Below, one piece after another: positions 35,927 to 42,839 of a DNA stretch of 60,619 nucleotides. The stretch lies in contig LFCP01000001.1 of NCBI GenBank assembly GCA_001189155.1, positions 87,160 to 147,778 on the forward strand, read 5' to 3'. How positions within the stretch are numbered: position 1 is the first letter of the stretch; each line of letters starts with the position of its first letter. Source of the DNA: Parcubacteria bacterium C7867-006. Its GTDB lineage: Bacteria; Patescibacteriota; Minisyncoccia; Phycocordibacterales; DATDWN01. The notes under the pieces are model-generated. The model ran no database searches and had not been told where the DNA came from. It saw only the letters and a program-made list of their open reading frames with translations. The translations under genes and the position numbers were made by a program.

Positions 35927-37348
35927 ATGTATAAAAAATTATTTATTTTTAGTTTTTTCTTATTTATTTTTTCTTATTCTTCGGTATTTGCTATCGGGAC
36001 AATATCTTCTTTTACTGTTAGTAACACAACAGCATTTAGTAGTCAGTTGATATCTCTTTCGTGGAATGGAGCCGATGTCTCTGGTTATAGCCTCTCAGTA
36101 TCTTGTGCTTCTGGAGTAAAAGTTAAAAAAGAAGATGGCAGTTTATATCCTTGTGATACAAAACTAGCAACTTCTGGGTCCAGTGCAGACTCAATAGGTT
36201 TTTATCTTGTTAATATAAGCGGCTCAATTAAAAATATAAATTTCAAGCTATATCCAAATAGCACAGATGGTTCAGAAAATACTGCAGGGGTTCAGTCTCA
36301 AAGTGTAACAATATCTCCATCTGCATACCCGCTATCTTCTGTTACAGTCTCTGCAACAACCACAACATCAGGGGCTCCATTAACAGTAAATTGGACTGGT
36401 GTTGATTTGGACGGCGCAAATATAATACTAACTTGTACTGATGGTGTTTCTTTCTCATCTACATCTGGGGGAGCATCTTTGCCTTGTGGCACTTTGGCTT
36501 TTACTGATAAATTAGCCGGATCTGGAAGTGCAAGTCTTTATTTTAAAAACACAAACAATGACAACACGACAGTTTCATTGAGGGTTTTACCATATATTGG
36601 TGATGGAACATATGATTCAACACATTCCACAACAGTTTATTTCGATGTTGCGTCAGACAAGGTTTTACCTTTTCAGATATTATCTTTTTCTCCATCTCAA
36701 CCTAAAATAGCTTCTGGAGATACATTAACTTTAATCTGGTCAACAAAATACACTAATGGAGTAAATTTAAAGGCTGATTGTACAGACGGACTATCTTTTT
36801 CTCTATCAACAACTTCTGGTGGCCAGACAATAAACTGTGGAGCTTTGTTTACAGATACATATTTTGGGCCAAATTCTTCTACCGGTATTATTATAAATAA
36901 CTCATCAAAAGAAACAAAAACAGCATATATTAGTTTATTGGCTCAACTTCCAGGTGGTGGTTTTGATGGGATTAATTACAGAAAAATATTTGTTCAGGTT
37001 GCACCAAAAGGGGAGACGGTTATTTTTAATGGAACTACAAATAACTCAGTTTCCAATCAAACCACAAGTATAAATTCTTCTGTTTCTAATAGTGGTAAGT
37101 TAATAAGCCCTCGTAAAAAATTTACTAAAATTTTAGTATTTGGTGTAAAAAGTGATGATGTGTCAGCATTACAAGAGTTTCTTTATAAAAATGGTTACTA
37201 TCCAGAGGGGTTCATAACTGGTTATATGGGTTCACTCACAACTAAAGCTGTGAAGAAGTTTCAGGAAGCTATGGGTATCGCAAAACCAGGTCAGGCTGGG
37301 TATGGAAATGTGGGTCCCGCAACGAGAGCAAAATTGAATTCACTGTAG
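35927..37348 (+). CDS. Secreted protein with C-terminal peptidoglycan-binding domain
   Basis: A 473-residue exported protein with an N-terminal signal peptide (residues 1-22, KLFIFSFFLFIFSYSSVFA). Three similar beta-sandwich repeats follow (about 25-140, 140-240 and 250-360), each opening with a Phe/Val-Ser-x-S/T...I.L.W pattern and carrying a paired Cys (LSVSCASG...YPCDTK; ILTCTDG...LPCGTL; KADCTDG...INCGAL). A Ser/Asn linker and a C-terminal PG_binding_1 domain (about 405-473: DVSALQEFLYKNGYY, GSLTTKAVKKFQ) complete it. It is probably a wall-attached surface protein. Confidence 0.82.
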   Translation: MYKKLFIFSFFLFIFSYSSVFAIGTISSFTVSNTTAFSSQLISLSWNGADVSGYSLSVSCASGVKVKKEDGSLYPCDTKLATSGSSADSIGFYLVNISGSIKNINFKLYPNSTDGSENTAGVQSQSVTISPSAYPLSSVTVSATTTTSGAPLTVNWTGVDLDGANIILTCTDGVSFSSTSGGASLPCGTLAFTDKLAGSGSASLYFKNTNNDNTTVSLRVLPYIGDGTYDSTHSTTVYFDVASDKVLPFQILSFSPSQPKIASGDTLTLIWSTKYTNGVNLKADCTDGLSFSLSTTSGGQTINCGALFTDTYFGPNSSTGIIINNSSKETKTAYISLLAQLPGGGFDGINYRKIFVQVAPKGETVIFNGTTNNSVSNQTTSINSSVSNSGKLISPRKKFTKILVFGVKSDDVSALQEFLYKNGYYPEGFITGYMGSLTTKAVKKFQEAMGIAKPGQAGYGNVGPATRAKLNSL

Positions 37349-37354
37349 GCAATT

Positions 37355-37380
37355 CAAAAATCACCAATAGGTGGTTTTTG
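37355..37380. terminator. Bidirectional terminator
   Basis: CAAAAATCACC (37355-37365) pairs with GGTGGTTTTTG (37370-37380) with one G-T wobble and an AATA loop. It ends the peptidoglycan-binding gene on the plus strand and lies at the 3' side of element B on the minus strand. Confidence 0.78.
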
Positions 37381-37383
37381 AGT

Positions 37384-37518
37384 GCGCGACCGGCCGGAGT
37401 CTCGAAACTTACAGTTTCAGTACCCCAATTGGATATTTTGTTTCGCTAGCTCACAAAATATCGCAATCGGGCTTCGAGTCCGGACAAAAGCTCTCCCAGA
37501 GCTTTTTCCGTGTCACGC
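37384..37518 (-). ncRNA. tRNA-adjacent structured element B
   Basis: A 135-nt element read on the same strand as tRNA-Asp, 30 bases beyond it. Pairings (plus coordinates): P1 37512-37518/37384-37390; P2 37486-37494/37498-37506 with a three-base loop; P3 37473-37483/37394-37406 with a 2-nt bulge; P4 37464-37471/37423-37431; P5 37434-37441/37453-37460; P6 37404-37409/37413-37418. The last 15 bases repeat the tRNA-Asp 3' end (GGCCGGTCGCGC), and P3's other strand is the exact antisense of its T-arm (11 nt). The core is 24 nt identical to element A. No ORF or known RNA explains it. Confidence 0.6.
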
Positions 37519-37520
37519 AA

Positions 37521-37542
37521 AAATCCGCTATACAGCGGATTT
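37521..37542. terminator. Terminator after tRNA-Asp
   Basis: AAATCCGCT/AGCGGATTT perfect 9-bp stem with a 4-nt loop, five bases after the tRNA on the minus strand and followed there by TTTT. Confidence 0.8.
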
Positions 37543-37547
37543 ATTGG

Positions 37548-37621
37548 CGCGACCGGCCGGACTCGAACCGGTAACCTCTCCCGTGACAGGGGAGTGCTCT
37601 AACCAGTTGAGCTACGATCGC
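37548..37621 (-). tRNA. tRNA-Asp(GUC)
   Basis: Acceptor GCGATCG/CGGTCGC, D-arm GCTC...GAGC, anticodon stem CTCCC/GGGAG with loop CTGTCAC (GTC), T-arm ACCGG TTCGAGT CCGGC (four pairs plus one mismatch), discriminator G. CCA is not encoded. Its 3' end is repeated at the far side of element B. Confidence 0.95.
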
Positions 37622-37713
37622 ATCTGGTTAACAGGTAAAACTTTAGCAGATTTTTGAGGGTAAATCAATTACAGGTTTATTTTTAGGTTGTTTTCTGTTA
37701 TATTTCTCATATT

Positions 37714-37787
37714 GTCGGCGTAGCTCAGATGGTTAGAGCGTGGGACTCATAAGCCCAAGGTCGGAGGTTCGATTCCCCCCGCCGACA
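37714..37787 (+). tRNA. tRNA-Met(CAU), elongator type
   Basis: Acceptor GTCGGCG/CGCCGAC fully paired, D-arm GCTC AGATGGTTA GAGC, loop CTCATAA (CAT), T-loop TTCGATT, discriminator A, no encoded CCA. The anticodon stem has one A-G mismatch and the T-stem an A-C mismatch. A CAU tRNA could also be an Ile lysidine tRNA, but a UAU tRNA-Ile exists in this window, which favours Met. Confidence 0.88.
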
Positions 37788-37792
37788 CATTA

Positions 37793-38416
37793 ATGTTAGA
37801 ATCTTATACAAAAGAAGAGGTAAGGCTCTTTAAAAAGCTAAATACCCCAGCAAAGATTCAAGATTTTTTGAATAAACTACCTTTTAATTTTGAGAAAAAA
37901 GGGGAGACGTGCATGTCTCCCAGAATGGTTCTGGAGAAAAAAACTGCACACTGTATGGAAGGGGCACTATTTGGTGCAGCTATTCTTGAATATCATGGAC
38001 ATCAACCTTTAATACTAGATTTAAGATCAGCTAAAAAACCTTTTGATTTTGATCATGTAGTTGCAATATGGAATGAAGATGGTTTTTATGGAGCAATATC
38101 AAAGACAAATCATGGAGTTTTGCGATATAGAGAACCTGTATATAAAAGTATTCGTGAGTTGGTAATGTCATATTTTCATGAATACTTTTTAAATAGCACT
38201 GGTCTGAAAACTTTGAGAGAATATTCAGATCCTTTTGATTTGAATCATTTTAATAAAATAAATTGGCGGACATCGGAAAAAGATTTATTTGAGATTCCAA
38301 AATATTTAGACAAAACTACTCATCATCAGATTTTGACTAAAAAGCAAATAAAAAATTTGAGAAAGGCTGATAAGATAGAAATAGAGGTTGGTAAAATAGA
38401 AGAGTATAAAAAATAA
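37793..38416 (+). CDS. Transglutaminase-like cysteine protease-fold protein
   Basis: A 207-residue soluble protein. TAHCMEGALFGAAIL (Cys near residue 51) and FDFDHVVAIW (His near 85) have the spacing and context of the Cys and His of transglutaminase-like enzymes, and an Asn or Asp in the following strand could complete the triad. The substrate is unknown; relatives are peptidases, amidases or inactive. It begins six bases after tRNA-Met and ends 26 bases before tRNA-Thr, so it may share the tRNA transcript. Confidence 0.7.
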   Translation: MLESYTKEEVRLFKKLNTPAKIQDFLNKLPFNFEKKGETCMSPRMVLEKKTAHCMEGALFGAAILEYHGHQPLILDLRSAKKPFDFDHVVAIWNEDGFYGAISKTNHGVLRYREPVYKSIRELVMSYFHEYFLNSTGLKTLREYSDPFDLNHFNKINWRTSEKDLFEIPKYLDKTTHHQILTKKQIKNLRKADKIEIEVGKIEEYKK

Positions 38417-38441
38417 TTTTTGTGATATATTTGGTTCTATT

Positions 38442-38517
38442 GCCGTTGTAGCTCGGGTAGTAGAGCACCGTCTTGGTAAGACGGAGGTCATGGGTGCAAG
38501 TCCCATTAACGGCTCCA
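38442..38517 (+). tRNA. tRNA-Thr(GGU)
   Basis: Acceptor GCCGTTG/TAACGGC, D-arm GCTC GGGTAGTA GAGC, anticodon stem CCGTC/GACGG with loop TTGGTAA (GGT), T-arm ATGGG TGCAAGT CCCAT, discriminator T, CCA encoded. The T-loop has the same TGCAAGT variant as the initiator-like tRNA-Met. Confidence 0.94.
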
Positions 38518-38534
38518 TAATAGTATTTTTTTGA

Positions 38535-38546
38535 TATAATTATTAG
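38535..38546 (+). promoter_or_regulatory. Leaderless promoter of prfB
   Basis: TATAAT at 38535-38540 leaves six bases (TATTAG) before the GTG start. With normal -10 to start-site spacing the first transcribed base is the G of GTG. Confidence 0.65.
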
Positions 38547-39440
38547 GTGGACGACTCTAAAATTGCGTTAGAAAAAGAACAGTTAGATTTAGAAAACTCA
38601 ATGCTTGAGCCTGGTTTTTGGTTGAATAAAGAAAAAGCTCAAGCCACTATTCGTCGTATTCAGGAGTTAAAAAATGAAATTGCCGGGAATGGTAAATATG
38701 ACGCTGGTGATGCTGTGATGACTATATTTTCTGGGGCTGGAGGTGATGATGCAGAGGATTTTTCTGCAATGCTTTTGAATATGTATATGAAATTTTGTAA
38801 TAAACATAATTTTGGTATGACTGTTTTGCATGAGAATGAAAATGATCATGGCGGGTTTAGATATATAACAGTTGAGATTTCTGGGAAAAATGCATATGGG
38901 ACTTTGAAAAATGAGTCTGGTGTTCACAGGCTTGTTCGTATTTCGCCGTTTAATGCAAAGTCTCTTCGTCACACATCTTTTTCTATGGTTGAAGTTATAC
39001 CGAAGTTTGAGAAAGTTAAAGGTGGAGCAGATGATATTGAACTCAAAGATGAAGATTTGAAAGTAGAACTTTCTCGTTCTAGTGGCCCAGGTGGGCAGAA
39101 TGTAAACAAAAGAGAGACTGCAGTGCGTATTGTTCATATTCCAACAAACTTGTCTGCACAGTCTGATAATGAACGTTCTCAGGCGCAGAATAAAGAAAAA
39201 GCCCTTCAAATACTGAAAGGTAAAATATATAAAGCATTGGAAGATGAAAGAATTTCCAAAGAAAAAGGTATGTATATAAGTAAGACTACACAGATAGAGT
39301 GGGGAAATCAGATACGTTCATATGTTTTGCATCCGTATAAAATGGTTAAAGATCATAGAACAAATATTGAGACCAGCGATGTTGACGGTGTTTTAGATGG
39401 AGATTTAGATGAATTTATAGACGCAGAAAAGAAAATATAG
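38547..39440 (+). CDS. prfB: Peptide chain release factor 2
   Basis: RF2 recognises UGA and UAA and triggers peptide release. The 297-residue product has the GGQ loop in SSGPGGQNVNKRETAVRI, the conserved SGKNAYGTLKNESGVHRLVRISPF and the C-terminal LHPYKMVKDHRT. It is shorter than E. coli RF2 (365): domain 1 is cut to about 40 residues. The start is GTG 38547 directly after a TATAAT box, so no programmed frameshift site is present. RF2 supports UGA as a stop codon here. ftsE and ftsX follow on the same strand. Confidence 0.95.
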   Translation: MDDSKIALEKEQLDLENSMLEPGFWLNKEKAQATIRRIQELKNEIAGNGKYDAGDAVMTIFSGAGGDDAEDFSAMLLNMYMKFCNKHNFGMTVLHENENDHGGFRYITVEISGKNAYGTLKNESGVHRLVRISPFNAKSLRHTSFSMVEVIPKFEKVKGGADDIELKDEDLKVELSRSSGPGGQNVNKRETAVRIVHIPTNLSAQSDNERSQAQNKEKALQILKGKIYKALEDERISKEKGMYISKTTQIEWGNQIRSYVLHPYKMVKDHRTNIETSDVDGVLDGDLDEFIDAEKKI

Positions 39441-39497
39441 CTATATTTCTGCGTAATGTTTGCCTGCGGGTCGTAATAGGTTATAATAAAAACTGTA

Positions 39498-40178
39498 ATG
39501 ATACACTTTGATAAAGTTTCAAAAATATATACAGACAACTCTGTTGCTCTTGAGGACATATCGTTCTCTATAGAACCAAACGAGTTTGTCTCTATAGTTG
39601 GGCACTCTGGTGCTGGTAAAACTACTTTGCTAAAAATGTTTCTTGGAGAAGAAAAACCATCAAAAGGAAAAGTTTATTTTGAGTCTACAGATTTAGCTAC
39701 TCTTAAAAAAGATCAGTTAAACAATTTTCGCCGAAAGATAGGTGTGGTTTTCCAGGATTTCAGGTTACTGCCACATAAAAATGTTTATGAGAATATTGCT
39801 TTCGCTATGGAGGCAGCTGGAAAAACAGATGAGGAGATAGAGGCGGATGTTCCTCACGTTTTAGGTCTGGTTGATTTGGAGAAAAAAATATGGAACTTTC
39901 CTCATGAGTTATCAGGAGGGGAAAAACAAAGAGTTTCTATAGCTAGAGCTATTGTTAACCAGCCAGATGTTGTTATTGCAGACGAGCCAACAGGAAATCT
40001 AGATCCTCTTAATACATACGATATTGTTCAGATTTTGAAAAAGATAAATGATTTAGGAACAACTGTTATACTTACAACTCACAACAAAGGGGTCATAGAC
40101 TCTTTGAGAAAGAGAGTGATAACTATGGAGAATGGTCGCATAATACGTGACGACAAGGAAGGTAAATACGTTATATAA
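39498..40178 (+). CDS. ftsE: Cell division ATP-binding protein FtsE
   Basis: The ABC ATPase that works with FtsX to activate septal wall hydrolases. The 226-residue product has Walker A GHSGAGKTTL (near 36), Q-loop VFQDFRLLPHKNVYENI, signature LSGGEKQRVSIARA and Walker B VVIADEPTGNLDP. A TATAAT box lies ten bases before the ATG. It is followed after eight bases by ftsX, which has its own -10 box across the ftsE stop. Confidence 0.96.
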   Translation: MIHFDKVSKIYTDNSVALEDISFSIEPNEFVSIVGHSGAGKTTLLKMFLGEEKPSKGKVYFESTDLATLKKDQLNNFRRKIGVVFQDFRLLPHKNVYENIAFAMEAAGKTDEEIEADVPHVLGLVDLEKKIWNFPHELSGGEKQRVSIARAIVNQPDVVIADEPTGNLDPLNTYDIVQILKKINDLGTTVILTTHNKGVIDSLRKRVITMENGRIIRDDKEGKYVI

Positions 40179-40186
40179 TAAAAAAT

Positions 40187-41116
40187 ATGTTTTGGATAAA
40201 AGTAAAAAGAGTTGTGCGTGCTGGGTTCTTCAGTTTTTGGAGAAACGGTTTTGTGTCTCTATCATCTATTCTCGTAATGATAGTTACTCTTTTTGTTATA
40301 GGTTCTACTATATTTTCTGGAGTTATTCTTCGCTCTACTTTAGATCAAATTAAAGACAAGGTAGATATAAATGTTTATTTTGTTACTAGTGCAGATGAGA
40401 GTGATATTTTGGCAATGAAGAAAAAACTAGAACAACTTCCAGAGGTAAAACCTCCAGTAGTTTATGTTTCTAGAGAGGATGCATTGGCTGCTTTCAAAAA
40501 AAGACACGAGACTGATGAGTTTACACTACAAGCTTTGGATGAGTTGGGAGATAACCCACTTGGAGCAGCATTAAACATCAAAGCAAAAGATCCTTCTCAA
40601 TATGAAAGTATTGCTCAGTTTCTGCAGGGTAGAAGTGCTTTGTCTGCAGGAGGAACAACTATTATAGATAAAGTTAATTTTTATCAAAATAAAGAGGCGA
40701 TAGATAGACTTACAAAAATAATAAACTCAGCAAACAGTCTTGGTTTTATTCTGACAATACTACTTATTGCTATTTCAATATTAATTACATTTAACACTCT
40801 GAGATTAGTTATTTATATGTCTCGAGATGAGATTTCAGTTATGAAACTTGTTGGAGCATCAAATAGGTACATCAGAGGTCCATTTTTCATTGCAGGGGCC
40901 ATATACGGTTTCTTGTCGGCTATTATCACTCTTATTCTTTTTTATCCGATTACTCTTTGGTTGGGTAGCACAACAGAAAGTTTCTTTGTTGGTTTTAATG
41001 TATTTCACTATTACGCATCAAACTTCGGTGAGTTTTTCTTAATACTTGTTGGATCTGGTGTAGCACTAGGTTCAGTTTCTAGTTACCTTGCTGTTAGGAA
41101 ATATCTCAACGTATAG
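40187..41116 (+). CDS. ftsX: Cell division protein FtsX
   Basis: The membrane partner of FtsE. The 309-residue product has an N-terminal helix (about 21-45), an outer domain (about 50-185) with PPVVYVSREDALAAFKKRH and NPLGAALNIKAKD, then three C-terminal helices with ISVMKLVGASNRYIRGPF between the first two. This is the standard FtsX plan. TATAAT at 40174-40179 is seven bases before the ATG, suggesting an extra leaderless promoter inside the ftsE end. Confidence 0.95.
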   Translation: MFWIKVKRVVRAGFFSFWRNGFVSLSSILVMIVTLFVIGSTIFSGVILRSTLDQIKDKVDINVYFVTSADESDILAMKKKLEQLPEVKPPVVYVSREDALAAFKKRHETDEFTLQALDELGDNPLGAALNIKAKDPSQYESIAQFLQGRSALSAGGTTIIDKVNFYQNKEAIDRLTKIINSANSLGFILTILLIAISILITFNTLRLVIYMSRDEISVMKLVGASNRYIRGPFFIAGAIYGFLSAIITLILFYPITLWLGSTTESFFVGFNVFHYYASNFGEFFLILVGSGVALGSVSSYLAVRKYLNV

Positions 41117-41120
41117 CTTC

Positions 41121-41149
41121 TTGCATTAATTAATTTAAAAAGTTATAAA
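41121..41149 (+). promoter_or_regulatory. Promoter of the 45-residue cassette
   Basis: TTGCAT (41121-41126), a 17-base spacer and TATAAA (41144-41149) lie upstream of a small ORF with a strong CGGAGGG ribosome-binding site. Confidence 0.6.
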
Positions 41150-41169
41150 TAAATTCCGGAGGGTCTCCT

Positions 41170-41307
41170 ATGGGATTTACCCCTTACTACAAGTACGCTT
41201 TGGGCTGGACAGTTGATCCGGCTCCAAACGGAGGTGTGCGAATATTTCATTCACACATCGACGCTAAGACCAACAGTTTGAGGATCTTCCGGGGGGTTCT
41301 GTTGTAG
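41170..41307 (+). CDS. 45-residue ORF in a high-GC cassette
   Basis: A short open frame beginning MGFTPYYKYALGWTVDP, aromatic and Gly/Arg-rich, with no recognised family. Support: promoter at 41121-41149, a CGGAGGG site 8-14 bases ahead of the ATG, higher GC than neighbours and a GC-rich hairpin terminator downstream (41384-41417). About 75 untranslated bases lie between stop and terminator. It resembles the small cassettes at 11505 and 16100 in plan but not in sequence. It could instead be a small RNA. Confidence 0.45.
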   Translation: MGFTPYYKYALGWTVDPAPNGGVRIFHSHIDAKTNSLRIFRGVLL

Positions 41308-41383
41308 TCGCATCGGTTTTCAGGGGTAACGAGTATGTGAAGAACTTTTGCCCCAGAAAAAAATAGGGTAATGCGGATGGTGT

Positions 41384-41417
41384 AGCGGTTGGTAGCATAT
41401 GCTTCCGACCGCTTTTA
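41384..41417 (+). terminator. Terminator of the 45-residue cassette
   Basis: AGCGGTTGG (41384-41392) pairs with CCGACCGCT (41405-41413) with one wobble, has an inner AGCATATGCT palindrome and is followed by TTTTAG. Confidence 0.7.
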
Positions 41418-41429
41418 GTATTTATAAGG

Positions 41430-41590
41430 GTTTTTGTTGAGGGATTTGGACTTCGCCCTCCGAAATTTTTAATTCCGTCGAATTAAAAATTTCTAGGCAC
41501 CTGATTGGCGACAAGCACTGGTGTGCTCGTAGACCGTCAATCCGGTTCGAGTCCAGTCGCAAACCAATGGTTTGTTTCTGGCAACAAAAC
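41430..41590 (-). ncRNA. tRNA-adjacent-type structured element C
   Basis: A 161-nt element with the plan of A and B, read on the minus strand. Pairings: P1 41582-41590/41430-41439; P2 41560-41574; P3 41548-41554/41448-41455; P4 41538-41542/41503-41507; P5 41511-41518/41523-41530; P6, a perfect 14 bp, 41462-41475/41480-41493. P5 has a G-T wobble on the minus strand that becomes A-C on the plus strand, supporting this orientation. The plus strand carries GGTTCGAGTCCAGTCGC, a T-arm-like copy, but no matching tRNA is in the window. A less clear relative may lie at 41600-41700. Confidence 0.5.
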
Positions 41591-41756
41591 TGCTTTACAC
41601 TTTTTGCTGGCCGAGTCGAGCTAGAACCGTTGGCGGTCAAGCCCAGATTGGCGGATTTAGCTAGTCTTAGAATATCATATCTACGGGTCTCGAGCACCTT
41701 ATATTTTTCAAAAAGTGACAAAAGTGACACAGGAACGATACTTTCAACTGTCACCT

Positions 41757-42410
41757 TTAATCGTACACTGGAATTATGTATTCTGCCCTTGTTCTGCCTC
41801 CATCAAGAATAGTGTCATCAAACGAACAGACTGGTGGCAAAGCTTTTGCAGAGTACTCCAGTGTTTTATACAAGTATCCTAAAAACGTACCCGTATACCT
41901 GTAAAGAATAATGCATCGGGAAATTCTTTCATCTATAGCTCCAGGATAGACTCTCCAACGAGACATACAGGGGTATTTATCAATCCAATCATCAGCTATA
42001 TATCTGAGCCATTTCACTAACTCTTGTCGGGCAATAACATTGCCTTTTTGAGTCATTCTAGTTAGAGAAATGATAACTCTGTCTCTTATCTTTCTGTCTT
42101 TATCATCTTGAATAGCAATGAAAGTGTAGAGTTTTTCTTTGTACTTAGTGAGAATAATATCTACTTCATCTTGATTCTCATACTCTCTGATAGACTTCCT
42201 TTTATACCTTATCCATCGCTTCTGAAACTTCCTGTTTAAATGACAGGTGATCTGATCCCAGTCTATAGTGTCATACTCAGTTCTGACATTTTTATATGCA
42301 TATCTGTATACACATGGACAATACTGGTAGATCCAAGAACTACTAAAAGTTGGTGGGTCTTTCTCTTTCAGAACTCTATTGAGTGTTTTTATTCTAGAAT
42401 TAAAATTCAC
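41757..42410 (-). CDS. Unknown protein of the mobile element
   Basis: A 217-residue soluble protein, rich in Arg, Tyr and Ile, with four Cys and no helix long enough for a membrane. The C-terminal ERISRCIILYRYTGTFLGYLYKTLEYSAKALPP has a helix-turn-helix look, which could mean DNA binding, but I recognise no family. It is the last gene of the leftward group, nine bases after the small membrane protein gene. Confidence 0.6.
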   Translation of the reverse strand: MNFNSRIKTLNRVLKEKDPPTFSSSWIYQYCPCVYRYAYKNVRTEYDTIDWDQITCHLNRKFQKRWIRYKRKSIREYENQDEVDIILTKYKEKLYTFIAIQDDKDRKIRDRVIISLTRMTQKGNVIARQELVKWLRYIADDWIDKYPCMSRWRVYPGAIDERISRCIILYRYTGTFLGYLYKTLEYSAKALPPVCSFDDTILDGGRTRAEYIIPVYD

Positions 42411-42419
42411 ATATAAATT

Positions 42420-42827
42420 CTATCGTCTTACTCCATATTTGTGTATTCCAGTTTTATCCAAAATTATTCCTACTAGAAAATAACAGAACGGATAGAGAAT
42501 AATTGCACAAACAATTTCAAAATACTCACTTACAAATATATCTGAACCCTTTATTAATCCCACTACAAATAAAATACCAAAATAGAGATAGTTATATAAT
42601 ATGCTCCCCAACATTCCCCAACGACCCATAAGTGCTTGAGCAAGAGCTATAAGAAATACGACAATTAGTACGACGAGTATCACCGTCCAGTGTTCTATAA
42701 CAAACGACATGAAAATCTCCCACAACATTCGATATGCTTTTCTTGTCGCATCATCGAAAGTTTGAAGAATTTGAGGAATTAAAGCTTTAATAAAATCTGG
42801 TACGGCTTGTGTGGTCGTGGAGTTCAT
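42420..42827 (-). CDS. Small membrane protein of the mobile element
   Basis: A 135-residue protein with a polar, amphipathic N-terminus (TTQAVPDFIKALIPQILQTF) and three hydrophobic segments (about 42-68, 75-98 and 103-122). Its function is not recognised. The opening amphipathic helix followed by three helices would suit a holin- or channel-like protein, but this is only a resemblance. It sits between the helicase-nuclease and the unknown 217-residue protein. Confidence 0.6.
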   Translation of the reverse strand: MNSTTTQAVPDFIKALIPQILQTFDDATRKAYRMLWEIFMSFVIEHWTVILVVLIVVFLIALAQALMGRWGMLGSILYNYLYFGILFVVGLIKGSDIFVSEYFEIVCAIILYPFCYFLVGIILDKTGIHKYGVRR

Positions 42828-42839
42828 TTTTTTTGATAA

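Noticed and set aside
37371-37657. Two overlapping short open frames on the plus strand
   Set aside because: They span element B and tRNA-Asp; part of the translation is the reverse of tRNA sequence.
41371-41413. A tRNA 5' half-like sequence (GCGGATG, a D-arm-like stretch and a TTCCGAC loop)
   Set aside because: The matching 3' half is nowhere in the window, the anticodon stem does not close, and the segment is better explained as the terminator hairpin AGCGGTTGG/CCGACCGCT of the small cassette. It could still be a split tRNA at an integration site.
41422-41754. Open frame of 110 codons on the minus strand and an 81-codon frame opposite
   Set aside because: They run across structured element C and its possible neighbour, have no ribosome-binding site and no protein-like composition.
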